Positions 36,541-46,851 are shown, counted from the stretch's first letter. The stretch: DNA of 64,000 nucleotides from Williamsia sp. CHRR-6 (GCF_018474015.1 NZ_JAHCSG010000002.1:434001-498000); one strand, 5' to 3'. Notes: generated by a model from the letters alone, not told the origin. Translations and numbers: made by a program.

Positions 36541-37341
36541 ATGCTGGGTGGACCTGTTGATCGAGCGGATGCAATCGAAGAACTCGTGAGTCTCGGTGTG
36601 CCCAGAACCATCGCTTCGGAATTGCCGCAACTCGGAAGGGATGTGGAGGGGCTCCTGGCGTATGGCAGTCGAGCGCGAGGCGATGCCGTACTCGATTCGG
36701 ACCTCGACCTCCTCGCGTTGGTCGAAAAGCCGCGCCCATCCGTGTCAAGTGGCGCTGTCAGTCTCAGCTTCTACACGAGGGATCAGCTCGCGACGGGGAT
36801 CGGCACTCTGTTCGGGGCGCATTTGAGGCGCGACGCCAAGATCCTCGTGGACCGATCGGGTGAACTTTCTGCGACCGTGGCGGCTATGGGAGAAGTTGAT
36901 ACTGCGCGGCTATTTGCGCGCGTGGAGGTGATGTCCGAGGTGTTCGGGTCGCCGCACCCGGATCTACCCAAATACCTCCCAGGACTCCTGCGAGAGGCGC
37001 GCTATTTGCTTCGGAGCACCTTGTACGCACAGGCGATCTCGGTGGACTCGCCGTGCTTCTCGGTGCGTGAACTTGCGCAGCGGCATCGGGATCCCGCACT
37101 CGTTGGCCTCCTGGCATCGCGCCACCACGAGCAGGCCTCAGTTCGGGACTACCATGCCTGTGTCGGGCGTCTCGAAACGTATTTCGGACATGCGGTCCCC
37201 TCGAATCGTCACGGATCTCTCGAGGCTTTGATCGTGAACGAATGGGAGAATCCAGGCGATCTGCTTTCGATTGCTTTCATGGCGCTGGGTGTTGTGGGGC
37301 GCGGAGACGACTACGCAGAGATTGGAAAGATTCTTCTGTGA
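36541..37341 (+). CDS. Nucleotidyltransferase-domain protein
   Basis: Protein of 266 residues. The N-terminal Pol-beta-type nucleotidyltransferase motif is intact: YGSRARGD (residues 41-48) followed by SDLDL with Asp54 and Asp56 as metal ligands. The C-terminal half is helical (LLREARYLLRSTLYAQAI) and may be a HEPN-like or kanamycin-NTase C-terminal domain. Such proteins act in MNT-HEPN toxin systems or modify small molecules. The stop overlaps the next gene's GTG (GTGA), so it is coupled to a phosphoesterase. GC is lower than in flanking genes, suggesting transfer. Confidence 0.75.
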   Translation: MLGGPVDRADAIEELVSLGVPRTIASELPQLGRDVEGLLAYGSRARGDAVLDSDLDLLALVEKPRPSVSSGAVSLSFYTRDQLATGIGTLFGAHLRRDAKILVDRSGELSATVAAMGEVDTARLFARVEVMSEVFGSPHPDLPKYLPGLLREARYLLRSTLYAQAISVDSPCFSVRELAQRHRDPALVGLLASRHHEQASVRDYHACVGRLETYFGHAVPSNRHGSLEALIVNEWENPGDLLSIAFMALGVVGRGDDYAEIGKILL

Positions 37342-37967
37342 GTTCTAGACAAACAGCATTCGTCGGCGATGTCCACGGAAATCTGGCTGCACTAGACGGT
37401 GCTATTCGAGCCATAGCGGACGACCCGATGATCGAACATATCGTCTTCCTGGGTGACTACCTTAATAAGGGATACGATTCCTGTGCTGTACTCGAACGGC
37501 TATTACATCTCGTGGGTTCTGGTCGCGCCACTGTTCTGCGTGGCAATCATGAAGCGGAGATGCTCACCGCCCTCGAAACAGGGGATCTCACCGCCTTTCT
37601 AAAGATGGGCGGCGCCAGAACGATCCGATCGTATGTCGGTGGGCGTGTCGGCGCTGACGTGCTCGCGGACCTCCGTGTTCATTTGCCTGCGACACACCTC
37701 CGCTTCCTCCGTAGCATGGAGGACACCTACGAAACATCGGGTGTCATTGCCTCACACAGCCCCGCAGGTGGCACCGACATGCGCTTTAGGATCGCTGCGC
37801 ACGTTCCAGTCGGGCCACTGCCGTTAGTTACGAGCACCTTTGCACATCTAGACACAGACTGTGGCTCTCCGACTGGTCGCTTAACCATCTTCTGTTGGCC
37901 AGCGAAGACCTTTACTCAGGTAGACGCACATGGCCGCATAGTTTCGAACGACAAACAAGGGGCCTGA
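37338..37967 (+). CDS. Calcineurin-like metallophosphoesterase
   Basis: Protein of 209 residues with the phosphoesterase motifs GDVHGN (residues 10-15), GDYLNKG (GDxxDxG variant with Asn in place of Asp) and GNHE in LRGNHEAEM. Closest to the PrpA/ApaH-like serine/threonine phosphatase or Ap4A-hydrolase group. It is translationally coupled to the nucleotidyltransferase. An activity removing or recycling the partner's product is inference. Base composition matches its partner and not the core genes. Confidence 0.75.
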   Translation: MSSRQTAFVGDVHGNLAALDGAIRAIADDPMIEHIVFLGDYLNKGYDSCAVLERLLHLVGSGRATVLRGNHEAEMLTALETGDLTAFLKMGGARTIRSYVGGRVGADVLADLRVHLPATHLRFLRSMEDTYETSGVIASHSPAGGTDMRFRIAAHVPVGPLPLVTSTFAHLDTDCGSPTGRLTIFCWPAKTFTQVDAHGRIVSNDKQGA

Positions 37968-37971
37968 CAGG

Positions 37972-39402
37972 CTATTGGTTTATGTTTTTAATTTGCCATT
38001 CGCATATCTTCATACCCTTTTCGTCCCCTATATCCTCGTTAATCCTTAACGCTTCCTTGAATTCCTCCATCGCATGATCTAATCCTCCGGCCGCTTTGTG
38101 GCACTGCCCAGATACCAGATGCGAGATAGCCTGGCCCCTGCGGTTTCCTATTTGTTGGTTGATGACGCACGCCCTCTCGGTGCCAATGAGCGCCTCGCTG
38201 GCGCGGCCGAGCCGCAGCAGGATCTGAGCGCGGAGTATTTCCGCGTTCGCATGAAGCGCGGTCGACGGGAAGCCATTGAGACCAAGCAGGGCGTCATCAG
38301 CGCATTTCTGAGCCGAATCGAGATCGCCGCGCGCGACGTGTACGCGGGCTAAGTTAACAAGCGATTGACATCTTCCTTGCTCGTCACCTAGTTGGTCGCG
38401 CTCAGCTCGCGACGCCTCGAATTGTTCGGCTGCGGCATCCAGTTCTTCAACCTTTTGATGCGCGAGCCCGAGTTCGTCGGAAATGCGGCATCGGACAGTA
38501 GACGAATACCGGTCGTCCCCGCTCACCAGAGTCAAGGCATGCTCAAGCTGACTTATTGCTTCGAATTTCGCTCCCCTCCGGCGCGAGATCCCAGCAAGCG
38601 CTGCGAACGCGTTGGCTGCTGCGGGCGTGTGTAGCGTGCCTGGATTGGCCGCAAAATAGTCGATAACCTTCTGGACTTCGCCTTGTGCGGCGTCCAATTC
38701 GCCCGCGTGCTCGAGGCACTTGGCGTACGCAAGTTGCTCAGGTGGCCCACCGTGCTCTGATGCCCTACGAAGTTGACCACGGCCAGCTTCGAGCTGCCCT
38801 AGCTCGATCAGCTTCTCACCGTCGCGAAGACACCTGGATGCTTGGAGCAAGTCCCGCCCGGAAGAAGGGATGAGATCGACATGTCGTGCCACCTTCGATC
38901 CGACGTGTGACACCCAGCCGCCAAGCCGGTCTGACAGTTTGCACTTGAGTGCTGCGGTGTCCTGGATGGTCTCGTACATTAACGAGTGCGTCTTTTTCAT
39001 CTGATCTTGGAGCTGCGTGATCTTTGGGTCACGCTCCGGTTCGTCGATGAACGCGACCCAGATGTCACGCAACAACCTATGGTCCTGCCCCAACTGCAGG
39101 AGCCCTGTGAAGAGTTCTTCCTCGGTGCCGGAGGTATAGCCCCACGGGCTTCCCGGTTCGCTTCCCCAGGACTTCCTGAACAACACCAACATGAAGTGGC
39201 ACTCGCCGATTAGTTCGTTTATCGCCTCCTGTGGGCGCTGTGCGGTTGCCCGAACGCTCTCCCAACCGACCAACTTGAAGCAACTGGCCTCTGTCGATTG
39301 CAACGCGTTGTGCTGGGATATGACACTCCGGACGACAGCGCGCTCGTTGCCCAAATCGCCCGGAGTTGCGATGAACACATGAAGGGGTAGAGCAGAGGTC
39401 AT
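37972..39402 (-). CDS. DUF4062-like N-terminal domain protein with TPR repeats
   Basis: Protein of 476 residues from ATG 39402. Residues 1-140 match the DUF4062-like pattern (VFIATPGDLGNER at the start, later SGTEEELF and a Trp/Gly-rich loop), which resembles TIR-type effector folds. Residues about 190-476 are tandem helix pairs of TPR type, including the last repeat AMEEFKEALRINEDIGDEKG. Proteins of this build occur in signalling or defence islands; no NTPase domain is visible. It is convergent with the phosphoesterase gene (4-bp gap). Function unproven. Confidence 0.7.
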   Translation of the reverse strand: MTSALPLHVFIATPGDLGNERAVVRSVISQHNALQSTEASCFKLVGWESVRATAQRPQEAINELIGECHFMLVLFRKSWGSEPGSPWGYTSGTEEELFTGLLQLGQDHRLLRDIWVAFIDEPERDPKITQLQDQMKKTHSLMYETIQDTAALKCKLSDRLGGWVSHVGSKVARHVDLIPSSGRDLLQASRCLRDGEKLIELGQLEAGRGQLRRASEHGGPPEQLAYAKCLEHAGELDAAQGEVQKVIDYFAANPGTLHTPAAANAFAALAGISRRRGAKFEAISQLEHALTLVSGDDRYSSTVRCRISDELGLAHQKVEELDAAAEQFEASRAERDQLGDEQGRCQSLVNLARVHVARGDLDSAQKCADDALLGLNGFPSTALHANAEILRAQILLRLGRASEALIGTERACVINQQIGNRRGQAISHLVSGQCHKAAGGLDHAMEEFKEALRINEDIGDEKGMKICEWQIKNINQ

Positions 39403-39521
39403 GGATGAACAATACTCAGAAACCGCTCCACGACACGCCGAAGAAAGCGCTTTTGCCAAAACGGTGAAGGGAGGGCGAGGGCACAGGGATAGAGCTGAGC
39501 CAGACACCCCGGGAGCGGTGA

Positions 39522-39770
39522 TCAGTTCTCGTCGTCGCCGTCGGCGTCGCCAAGGGCGGTCTCGATGCGGGCGCGGGCGCCTTCGAGGTGCTCCTCGCAC
39601 CGTCGCGCCAGTGCTTCTCCGCGTTCCCAGAGATTCAGTGACGCATCGAGATCCAGGCCGCCGTGCTCCAAAGTGCGCACCACGCCGATCAACTCGTCGC
39701 GGGCCTGCTCGTAGCCCAACTCGGCCACCGGCGTCTCCTGCTGATCGCTGCTGTCGCGGCCCGGCGTCAT
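39522..39770 (-). CDS. xseB: Exodeoxyribonuclease VII small subunit
   Basis: Subunit of 82 residues of exonuclease VII, which degrades single-stranded DNA in both directions. Helical protein with the conserved [17 protein letters not shown] and [18 protein letters not shown] patterns. ATG 39770 overlaps the xseA stop (ATGA). The 119 bp between this gene and the TPR gene holds nothing I recognise and marks the right edge of the insertion. Confidence 0.93.
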   Translation of the reverse strand: MTPGRDSSDQQETPVAELGYEQARDELIGVVRTLEHGGLDLDASLNLWERGEALARRCEEHLEGARARIETALGDADGDDEN

Positions 39771-41026
39771 AACCCTGTCTCCCCTGCCTTCTTGTCGGTG
39801 CCCATCACAGCCGCGCGCATCGCGCCATCGGCCACCCGCACCCGCAGCTCCGACCCGATCGGCATCTCCTTGGTCGAGGTGACCACCACCGGGGGCTCGT
39901 CACCGTACACCCGCTGCACCACCGCATACCCGCGGGCCAGTGTCTGCGCCGGACCCAGGGTGGCCAACCGGCTGGCGAGGTTCTCCACCCGCTGTTCCTC
40001 ATGGCCCACGTAACGCGCGATCTCCCGACGCAACTCGTGGCGGTCGCGCTGCACCGCTGCGGCGAATGCGTCGATCATCCTATGTGGATCGGCCAACACC
40101 GACCGCCCGCGCAACGCAGCCAGGCCGTGTCGCTCGCGACCCACCCAGTTGCGCAGGGCCCCAGCACTTCTCGAACGCAACTCGGCCAGCAGCGCCAGCT
40201 CGGCGGGCACGTCGGGCACCACCTTCTTCGCGGCGTCGGTGGGCGTGGCGGCACGCAGGTCGGCCACCAGGTCGAGGATCGGGTGATCGGGTTCATGACC
40301 GATCGCCGAGACCACCGGGGTGCTCATCCGCGACACCGCCCGACACAGCGTCTCGTCGGAGAAGGGCAGCAGATCCTCCACGCTGCCCCCACCCCGGGCG
40401 ATGATGATCACCGACACCGCGGGGTCGGCGTCCAGCTCGGCAAGCGCCTCGAGAATCGCGGGCACCGCAGTCGGTCCCTGAACGGGGGTGTTGCGCACCA
40501 CCATTCGTACCGCCGGCCAGCGCGCGGTGGCCACCGACACCACGTCGCGTTCGGCGGCACTCGCGCGTCCGGTGATCAGTCCGACACCACCGGGCAGAAA
40601 CGGAAGTCGTCGTTTCAACGCTGCATCGAACATGCCTTCGGCCGCCAGTAGTCGCCGCAACCGCTCGAGCCGCGCCAACAGCTCGCCGATGCCGATCGGC
40701 CGGATCTCGGTGACCCGCAACGAAATGGTGGCGCGTCCCGTGTAGAAGCTGGGCCGCCCGGCCATCACCACTCGGATGCCCTCGGTGAGCGGCACCTCGC
40801 TGCGGTCGAGGACCTGCGGGCCGCAGGTGACGGTGATGGAGATGTCGGCCGCGGGATCACGCAACTGCAGGAAGGCGGTCTTGGTGCCGGGGCGCCGACT
40901 GATCTGGGTGATCTGGCCCTCCACCCACACCTCGCCCAACCGGTGCACCCAGTCGCCGATCTTGGTGTTGAGCGTGCGCACCGGCCACGGCGCCTCCGGT
41001 GAGGACTTCGCGATCGAACCGGTCAC
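39767..41026 (-). CDS. xseA: Exodeoxyribonuclease VII large subunit
   Basis: Catalytic subunit of 419 residues: N-terminal OB-fold ([20 protein letters not shown]), then the exonuclease VII domain with [25 protein letters not shown] and [13 protein letters not shown], and a long helical C-terminal region. GTG 41026 overlaps the upstream gene's stop (GTGA). Together with xseB it forms the nuclease in DNA repair and mismatch processing. Confidence 0.95.
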   Translation of the reverse strand: MTGSIAKSSPEAPWPVRTLNTKIGDWVHRLGEVWVEGQITQISRRPGTKTAFLQLRDPAADISITVTCGPQVLDRSEVPLTEGIRVVMAGRPSFYTGRATISLRVTEIRPIGIGELLARLERLRRLLAAEGMFDAALKRRLPFLPGGVGLITGRASAAERDVVSVATARWPAVRMVVRNTPVQGPTAVPAILEALAELDADPAVSVIIIARGGGSVEDLLPFSDETLCRAVSRMSTPVVSAIGHEPDHPILDLVADLRAATPTDAAKKVVPDVPAELALLAELRSRSAGALRNWVGRERHGLAALRGRSVLADPHRMIDAFAAAVQRDRHELRREIARYVGHEEQRVENLASRLATLGPAQTLARGYAVVQRVYGDEPPVVVTSTKEMPIGSELRVRVADGAMRAAVMGTDKKAGETGL

Positions 41027-41712
41027 TTCGACGACGCGGCGGTGATCCGGTTCTCCAGCATGGTCTGGAACGGCGCGCGACCGCGGTGGGTTCGCTCGTA
41101 CTCGGCCAGCGCCTCGAGGTCGGCCAGCTCGACGGTGCGGATCTTGGCCCGCAGCTGGGCCAGCGTCAACGCGTCGTAGTCGAGGTACTCGACGATCTCG
41201 GGGGCATCGGGTGCCGGTGCGCTGGGGGAGGCCTCCACCTCCGAGCGCAACACCGTCTCGGGGGCCGAGCTGTACAGCGCGAAGCGCCCTTTCGCGGCGG
41301 CGGTTGCCGCCTCGCTCAGCGGTCTCGCCTCTGGGTCGTCGTCGTCCAGATCGGGTGTCGGTGCGGCCGCAGCGACGGCCGTGGTCGTCGCGGGAGCCGC
41401 CGCTGCAGCCGGTGGGCTGGCCACCTTGGGGGCGGCCGGAACGTCGTCGTCCTCCTCGTAGAGATCGTCGTCCTCGTCGAACACCGCCCACTCGGGCTGC
41501 TCCTCGGGGCGATGAAAGATCAGCTCCAGGGTCTGGTCGCCCTTGATCGCCAGTTCGGCGATGCCCTGCTGCAGGCGCATGGCCACCTGCAGGGCCTCGC
41601 TGACGGCGGTCATCGGCAGCGTGACCGCGGTGTGCGGCAGCTTGCGGGTCTCCTCGATGGCCGTGACGATGAGGCCGGTCACGACGCGCGCGGCAAACGG
41701 TGGGCGGATCAT
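41023..41712 (-). CDS. Lipid droplet-associated-type protein (Rv1109c-like)
   Basis: Protein of 229 residues. The first 70 are amphipathic/helical ([21 protein letters not shown]), then an acidic, Ala/Pro-rich disordered middle with [13 protein letters not shown], and a C-terminal helical segment ([20 protein letters not shown]). Matches the Rv1109c-like group named after its association with lipid droplets. The stop overlaps xseA, so it is the first gene of a three-gene operon with xseA and xseB. Exact role unknown. Confidence 0.78.
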   Translation of the reverse strand: MIRPPFAARVVTGLIVTAIEETRKLPHTAVTLPMTAVSEALQVAMRLQQGIAELAIKGDQTLELIFHRPEEQPEWAVFDEDDDLYEEDDDVPAAPKVASPPAAAAAPATTTAVAAAAPTPDLDDDDPEARPLSEAATAAAKGRFALYSSAPETVLRSEVEASPSAPAPDAPEIVEYLDYDALTLAQLRAKIRTVELADLEALAEYERTHRGRAPFQTMLENRITAASSK

Positions 41713-41768
41713 GTGACAACTGTGCCTCATCGCGCATGCGCTGACCACAAATGGGCCTGCACACGCCG

Positions 41769-41774
41769 TAGTCT
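41769..41774 (+). promoter_or_regulatory. -10 hexamer TAGTCT of ispH
   Basis: TAGTCT ends seven bases before the ispH ATG, giving a predicted leaderless or nearly leaderless transcript. Confidence 0.45.
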
Positions 41775-41781
41775 GTGAGGT

Positions 41782-42732
41782 ATGACTGCCAAGAGAGTGC
41801 TGCTGGCCGAACCGCGAGGCTACTGCGCGGGCGTCGACCGCGCCATCGAGACCGTCGAGGCCGCCCTGGCGAAACACGGTGCACCGGTGTACGTCCGCAA
41901 GGAGATCGTGCACAACCGTCACGTGGTGGAAACCCTCACCGAGCAGGGTGTGGTGTTCGTCGACGAGACCGACGAGGTGCCTGAGGGTGCGCTGGTGGTG
42001 TTCTCCGCGCACGGCGTGTCACCGGCGGTGCATGAGGGTGCGGCGCAACGCAACCTGCGGACCATCGACGCCACCTGCCCGCTGGTCACCAAGGTGCATC
42101 AGGAGGCCAAGCGTTTTGCGCGCGACGACTACGACATCCTGCTGATCGGTCACGAGGGCCACGAGGAGGTGGAGGGGACCGCCGGCGAGGCACCCGAGCA
42201 CATCCAGCTCGTCGACGGCCCCGAGTCGGTGGACAGCGTCAGCGTGCGCGACGAGTCGAAGGTGATCTGGCTGTCGCAGACCACCCTCTCGGTCGACGAG
42301 ACGATGGAGACGGTCACCAAGCTGCGGGAACGGTTCCCGCTGCTGCAAGATCCACCCAGCGACGACATCTGCTACGCGACCCAGAACCGTCAGGTCGCGG
42401 TCAAGGCGATGGCGCCCGAATGCGACCTGGTGATCGTGGTCGGTTCCCGCAACTCGTCGAACTCGGTGCGGCTGGTGGAGGTGGCGCTGCAGGCTGGGGC
42501 GTCGGCGTCGCACTTGGTCGACTACGCGCGCGAGGTCGACCTGGCCTGGCTCGACGGGGTGAGCACCGTCGGCGTCACCTCGGGCGCATCTGTGCCCGAG
42601 GTCCTGGTGCGTGGAGTGTTGGACCTGTTGGCCGAGAACGGATTCGACACCGTGGAGACCGTGACCACCGCCAACGAGACGCTCACCTTCGCGCTGCCCC
42701 GTGAGTTGCGGCCCGCCCGCGTCACCGGCTGA
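41782..42732 (+). CDS. ispH: 4-hydroxy-3-methylbut-2-enyl diphosphate reductase
   Basis: Last enzyme of the MEP isoprenoid pathway, reducing HMBPP to IPP and DMAPP with a 4Fe-4S cluster. 316 residues with the three cluster cysteines in [19 protein letters not shown] and [10 protein letters not shown], and the active-site THQE-type VHQEAKRF and SNSVRL blocks. Counterpart of Rv1110 (lytB2). It marks the end of one conserved block; the following gene belongs to another. Confidence 0.96.
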   Translation: MTAKRVLLAEPRGYCAGVDRAIETVEAALAKHGAPVYVRKEIVHNRHVVETLTEQGVVFVDETDEVPEGALVVFSAHGVSPAVHEGAAQRNLRTIDATCPLVTKVHQEAKRFARDDYDILLIGHEGHEEVEGTAGEAPEHIQLVDGPESVDSVSVRDESKVIWLSQTTLSVDETMETVTKLRERFPLLQDPPSDDICYATQNRQVAVKAMAPECDLVIVVGSRNSSNSVRLVEVALQAGASASHLVDYAREVDLAWLDGVSTVGVTSGASVPEVLVRGVLDLLAENGFDTVETVTTANETLTFALPRELRPARVTG

Positions 42733-42756
42733 CGCCTCGACGCCGCGTACTCCACG

Positions 42757-44088
42757 GTGACCGCACCCACGTTCAGTCCTGCGGCGCGCGGGGCGCCGTT
42801 GTTCCGACGTCGCGCCGCCGTCATCGACATCGCGTTCTCCCGCCTGGAGATGGCAGGCAAGCCGGGCCTGCGGGTCAGTGGGCTCGTCGACGCCATCGCC
42901 GACGGTTCGGTGTTGGTCTCGGGCGTGCGCCGACCCAACCGCGAAGCCTGGGCCATGGCGCTGGGCGAGATCCTGGCCACCGGGCGGCCGCCGATGCCCG
43001 ATGCGGCCGGTCGCGCACCGGCGCTGGTGTTGGCCCACCCCGCATCCTGGGAGGCCCACGTCCCGATGCTCACCGAGGCGTTGGCCGACGCGGCCGCACG
43101 ATTCGGGGTCCACGACATCTCGCTGGCGCCCCGGGCGGCGCTGTTGGCCGAATCGCACATGGAGTCCTCGGCCCAGATCTGCGCGATCGTCGAGTGCCAT
43201 CCCACCCAGTTCGAGTGCCATCGCGTGACGCGCGGCGCCCAGGGCTGGCAGATCGAGAGCTCGCAGTACCTTGCCTACACCGACGGTGCCGCGGTCGAGC
43301 GGTTCATCTCCGACGACATCGAGGCGGTCATCGTCGACGCCGAGGAGCGGGACCGCGCATCCGCGGCGATCCACCTGTTCGAGGACCACACACCCACCGG
43401 GCGAGTGCTGGCCGCCGAGCGAGTTCTGTTGCACCGCTTCGGTGGTCGAGTGTTGGAGCCCCCGGTCACCGAGGTGGCGCCGTATCCGGGCCGACGAGCC
43501 CCCGAGGCCTCCCGCCGCACCGCCGTGGTCGGCGGGGTGGTGGCAGCGGCCTTGGTGGTGGCGCTGGTGATCGCGGTGGTGGTGGCCGCGCCGTGGCGTG
43601 GTGAGCAGACACCGAGCCGGGCCGGCGGACCCACCTCGGCGCCGGCCGCCTACACCAGCGTCGCGCTGGGCCGCGCCACGCTGGAGGTGCCCGCGACGTG
43701 GACGGTGACCAAGGACGCCGCCGACGCCAAGGGCGCCATCCCGTTCGCCACGGTGGCCGCCCGTGGAGACGACCGGCGCCTGATCGTGCGGCAGTTCGCG
43801 GTGCGCCTCGACTCGACGTTGGCCTCGGTGGCCACCAGCATCAGCAACCGCATCGCGCAAAGCGCCTCCACCGCGGCCACCGAGTTCTCCCCGAGCACCA
43901 CCTTCGCCGGGCGGACGGTGATCAGCTACCGCGAGACACCTGGGTCCGGCGCCCCCATCCGCTGGTACGTGGTGGTCGGCGCCGCGCTGCAGGTGTCTGT
44001 GGGCTGCCAGCCGGGCAGCGGGGGACAGCAGATCGACGCCGAGTGCGAAAAGGCCGTCGCAACGGTGCAGATCGCCCCGTTGAACTGA
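42757..44088 (+). CDS. Type VII secretion-associated protein, Rv3446c family
   Basis: Protein of 443 residues. An actin/Hsp70-like N-terminal region of about 230 residues (VIDIAFSRLEMAGKPG start, ALVLAHPASWEAHVP) is followed by one transmembrane helix at about residues 254-278 and an extracytoplasmic C-terminal domain (LEVPATWTVT, TVISYRETPGSGAPIRWYVV). It matches the Rv3446c family encoded in the ESX-4 locus. Here it lies directly before rplM without esxT, esxU or eccC4, which in M. tuberculosis sit in between. Start GTG 42757. Confidence 0.85.
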   Translation: MTAPTFSPAARGAPLFRRRAAVIDIAFSRLEMAGKPGLRVSGLVDAIADGSVLVSGVRRPNREAWAMALGEILATGRPPMPDAAGRAPALVLAHPASWEAHVPMLTEALADAAARFGVHDISLAPRAALLAESHMESSAQICAIVECHPTQFECHRVTRGAQGWQIESSQYLAYTDGAAVERFISDDIEAVIVDAEERDRASAAIHLFEDHTPTGRVLAAERVLLHRFGGRVLEPPVTEVAPYPGRRAPEASRRTAVVGGVVAAALVVALVIAVVVAAPWRGEQTPSRAGGPTSAPAAYTSVALGRATLEVPATWTVTKDAADAKGAIPFATVAARGDDRRLIVRQFAVRLDSTLASVATSISNRIAQSASTAATEFSPSTTFAGRTVISYRETPGSGAPIRWYVVVGAALQVSVGCQPGSGGQQIDAECEKAVATVQIAPLN

Positions 44089-44122
44089 CGCCTAGCGCCC
44101 CAACGGTGCTGGTAGCTGCGTT

Positions 44123-44151
44123 TTGACTCCCCATTTGGTGCCACGTACTCT
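44123..44151 (+). promoter_or_regulatory. Sigma-70-type promoter of the rplM-rpsI operon
   Basis: TTGACT (44123-44128), a 17-bp spacer and TACTCT (44146-44151) form a near-consensus promoter. The predicted transcript has a leader of about 138 nt before rplM, rich in GC and able to fold, possibly for feedback control. Confidence 0.75.
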
Positions 44152-44295
44152 GGACCGCTGGTGCACGGCACCCGCTGGTGCGGTCGCGTTCGCGATCGTC
44201 CGGCCGGGTAATCCGGGTCCCGGGTCCCCACTGGTCGCCGGGAAGGTCCCCGCCGCCGCATCCGACCAGCTCCACATCGACGGAACGGAACACCT

Positions 44296-44739
44296 GTGTC
44301 CACCTACACCCCGAAGGCCGGTGACATCACGCATGCGTGGCACGTCATCGACGCCACCGACGTGGTGCTCGGCCGGCTCGCCGTGCAGACCGCGAATCTG
44401 CTGCGCGGCAAGCACAAGCCGACCTACGCCCCCCACATGGATGGTGGCGACTTCGTCGTCATCATCAACGCCGAGAAGGTCGCACTGGCCGGCAACAAGG
44501 CCCAGACCAAGCTCAACTACCGGCACTCGGGTCACCCGGGTGGTCTGTCCTCGCGCACCACTGCGCAGCTGCTCGAGACCCACCCCGAGCGGGTCATCGA
44601 GAAGGCCGTCAACGGCATGCTCCCCAAGACCAAGTTGGGTCGGGCGATGTTCGGCAAGCTGAAGGTCTACGCAGGCCCCGAGCACCCGCACGCCGCCCAG
44701 CGTCCCACCCCCTACGAGATCAAGCAGGTGTCCCAGTGA
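44296..44739 (+). CDS. rplM: 50S ribosomal protein L13
   Basis: Ribosomal protein of 147 residues, an early assembly protein of the large subunit. It shows [29 protein letters not shown]-type block ([12 protein letters not shown]), [12 protein letters not shown] and [15 protein letters not shown] 44296 is preceded by GGAACGGAA. Its stop overlaps the rpsI start. Confidence 0.97.
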   Translation: MSTYTPKAGDITHAWHVIDATDVVLGRLAVQTANLLRGKHKPTYAPHMDGGDFVVIINAEKVALAGNKAQTKLNYRHSGHPGGLSSRTTAQLLETHPERVIEKAVNGMLPKTKLGRAMFGKLKVYAGPEHPHAAQRPTPYEIKQVSQ

Positions 44740-45272
44740 CCGAATCCGTCGACAACACCGCCGCCGAGGCCCCTGAGGTCGAGGCCCCCGAGGTCGAGGT
44801 CGCCAGCGACGACTACGTCGTGGACGAGGCCACCGGCACCGAGGTCAGCGAGGCCCCGGCCGCGGCTGCCGCCCCCATCGTCCTCGACCGCCCGGTGCAG
44901 ACCGTCGGCCGTCGGAAAGAGGCGGTCGTGCGGGTGCGGCTGGCGCCGGGTAGCGGCCAGTTCACCCTCAACGGTCGCACCCTGGAGGCGTACTTCCCGA
45001 ACAAGGTGCACCAGCAGCTGATCAAGGCTCCGCTGGTGACCGTCGAGCGCGTCGAGTCCTTCGACATCCACGCCAAACTGGTCGGTGGTGGACCGTCGGG
45101 TCAGGCCGGTGCGCTGCGCCTGGCCATCGCCCGCGCCCTCATCGAGGTGGCCCCGGATGATCGTCCGGCCCTGAAGAAGGCCGGCTTCCTCACCCGCGAC
45201 CCGCGTGCGGTGGAGCGTAAGAAGTACGGACTCAAGAAGGCCCGCAAGGCCTCGCAGTACTCCAAGCGCTGA
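44736..45272 (+). CDS. rpsI: 30S ribosomal protein S9
   Basis: Ribosomal protein of 178 residues. A long acidic, repetitive N-terminus (about 45 residues, [11 protein letters not shown]) precedes the S9 core: [24 protein letters not shown]-type region, and the C-terminal tail [12 protein letters not shown] that reaches the P-site tRNA. GTG 44736 overlaps the rplM stop (GTGA). Extended N-termini are usual in Mycobacteriales S9. Confidence 0.97.
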   Translation: MTESVDNTAAEAPEVEAPEVEVASDDYVVDEATGTEVSEAPAAAAAPIVLDRPVQTVGRRKEAVVRVRLAPGSGQFTLNGRTLEAYFPNKVHQQLIKAPLVTVERVESFDIHAKLVGGGPSGQAGALRLAIARALIEVAPDDRPALKKAGFLTRDPRAVERKKYGLKKARKASQYSKR

Positions 45273-45312
45273 CGCTGCGTCCCACGCAGACATCTCGTTT
45301 GTGAACCACGCG

Positions 45313-45364
45313 ACGAGCAGGTGCTCTGGCGAGAACAACGCCGTGAGCACCTGCTCGTTTGTTT
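45313..45364 (+). terminator. Factor-independent terminator after rpsI
   Basis: 14-bp stem (45313-45326 with 45345-45358) extended by an inner 4-bp GGCG/CGCC stem, followed by TTTGTTTT. It separates the ribosomal operon from glmM. Confidence 0.85.
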
Positions 45365-45378
45365 TCTGAGGGGACCTC

Positions 45379-46716
45379 ATGACACGACTGTTCGGTACCG
45401 ATGGTGTTCGGGGACTGGCGAATTCGGACCTGACGCCGGAGGTGGCGGTGTCGCTGGCGGCCGCGGCGGCACGTGTGTTGGCCGTCGGCTCTCCCGGACG
45501 CCGACCCCGCTCGGTGATCGGACGCGACCCACGCGCTTCGGGGGAGATGCTCGAGGCGGCGGTGTGTGCGGGCCTCGCCGCCGCCGGTGTCGACGCGATC
45601 CGAGTAGGTGTGTTGCCCACGCCCGCAGTGGCTTTCCTGACCGGGGTCCATGACGCCGACTTCGGTGTGATGATCTCCGCCTCCCACAATCCGATGCCCG
45701 ACAACGGGATCAAGCTGTTCGCCGCAGGTGGGCACAAGCTGCCCGACGACGTCGAAGAACGCATCGAAGCAGCGATGGCCGCGCCTCAGGCGGGGCCGAC
45801 CGGCGCGGGCATCGGCCGGATCACCGACGTCCCGAACGCCGCCGATCCCTACCTTGCGCACCTTGCCTCTGCCGTACCCACCTCGCTGGCCGGGTTGACC
45901 GTGGTGGTCGACTGCGCGCACGGCGCCGCCAGTGTCGTCGGGCCGCACGCCTACCGGGAGGCCGGGGCCACCGTGATCGCCATCAACGCCGAACCCGACG
46001 GGGTGAACATCAACGATGGTTGCGGGTCGACTCACATCGACGTGGTGGCCAAGGCGGTCGTCGAACACGGAGCGGATCTGGGTTTGGCCCATGACGGTGA
46101 CGCTGATCGCTGCCTGGCCGTCGATCACACCGGCACCCTGGTCGACGGTGACGCCATCCTGGCGGTGTTGGCGCTGGCCATGAGGGATGCGGGCACCCTA
46201 CGCGAGGACACCCTGGTGGCCACGGTGATGAGCAACCTGGGTCTGCACCTGGCCATGCGTGCTGCCGGTGTGCAGGTGCGCACCACCGCCGTGGGGGATC
46301 GGTATGTGTTGGAGGAGTTGCGATCCGGCGGATTCTCGATCGGTGGCGAACAGTCGGGGCATGTGGTGTTGCCCGACTTCGCCACCACCGGCGACGGAGT
46401 CTTGACCGGGCTGGCGCTGATGGCGCGGATGGCCGCCACCGGGCAGTCGTTGGCCCAGTTGGCCTCGGTGCTGACCGTGCTGCCGCAGGTGCTGATCAAC
46501 GTTGCCGTCGCCGACAAACACTCGGTGGCCACCGCGCCGTCGGTCCGCGACGCCGTGGTGGCGGCCGAGTCCGAGCTCGGCGATGCTGGTCGAGTCCTGC
46601 TGCGGCCCTCGGGAACCGAACAGTTGGTGCGGGTCATGGTCGAGGCGGGCACCGCCGATCACGCCCAGGAGATCGCCGGACGGATCGCCGAGGTCGTCGG
46701 AGCCGTCGGGCGGTGA
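45379..46716 (+). CDS. glmM: Phosphoglucosamine mutase
   Basis: Enzyme of 445 residues converting glucosamine 6-phosphate to the 1-phosphate for peptidoglycan precursors. Active serine in [14 protein letters not shown] (about residue 102), metal loop DGDADRC, sugar-binding GGEQSGH and phosphate-binding [12 protein letters not shown] are present. ATG 45379 has GAGGGGA upstream. Works with GlmS encoded 3 kb downstream. Confidence 0.96.
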   Translation: MTRLFGTDGVRGLANSDLTPEVAVSLAAAAARVLAVGSPGRRPRSVIGRDPRASGEMLEAAVCAGLAAAGVDAIRVGVLPTPAVAFLTGVHDADFGVMISASHNPMPDNGIKLFAAGGHKLPDDVEERIEAAMAAPQAGPTGAGIGRITDVPNAADPYLAHLASAVPTSLAGLTVVVDCAHGAASVVGPHAYREAGATVIAINAEPDGVNINDGCGSTHIDVVAKAVVEHGADLGLAHDGDADRCLAVDHTGTLVDGDAILAVLALAMRDAGTLREDTLVATVMSNLGLHLAMRAAGVQVRTTAVGDRYVLEELRSGGFSIGGEQSGHVVLPDFATTGDGVLTGLALMARMAATGQSLAQLASVLTVLPQVLINVAVADKHSVATAPSVRDAVVAAESELGDAGRVLLRPSGTEQLVRVMVEAGTADHAQEIAGRIAEVVGAVGR

Positions 46717-46851
46717 CACCCGCCTGCGCCGGACTAGTCTGACAGATGTCAGGTGGAACCAGATCGGCCGGATCGACGTCCTAACATCGCCACGCCCGAC
46801 ATCGCAGGCGCGGCGGTGAGAGGAGACGGCGTGGCGGTCAGAGGAGGCCGG

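Noticed and set aside
42019-43860. 613-codon minus-strand frame over ispH and the ESX-associated gene
   Set aside because: Arg/Gly-rich composition typical of antisense GC bias; both plus-strand genes are certain.
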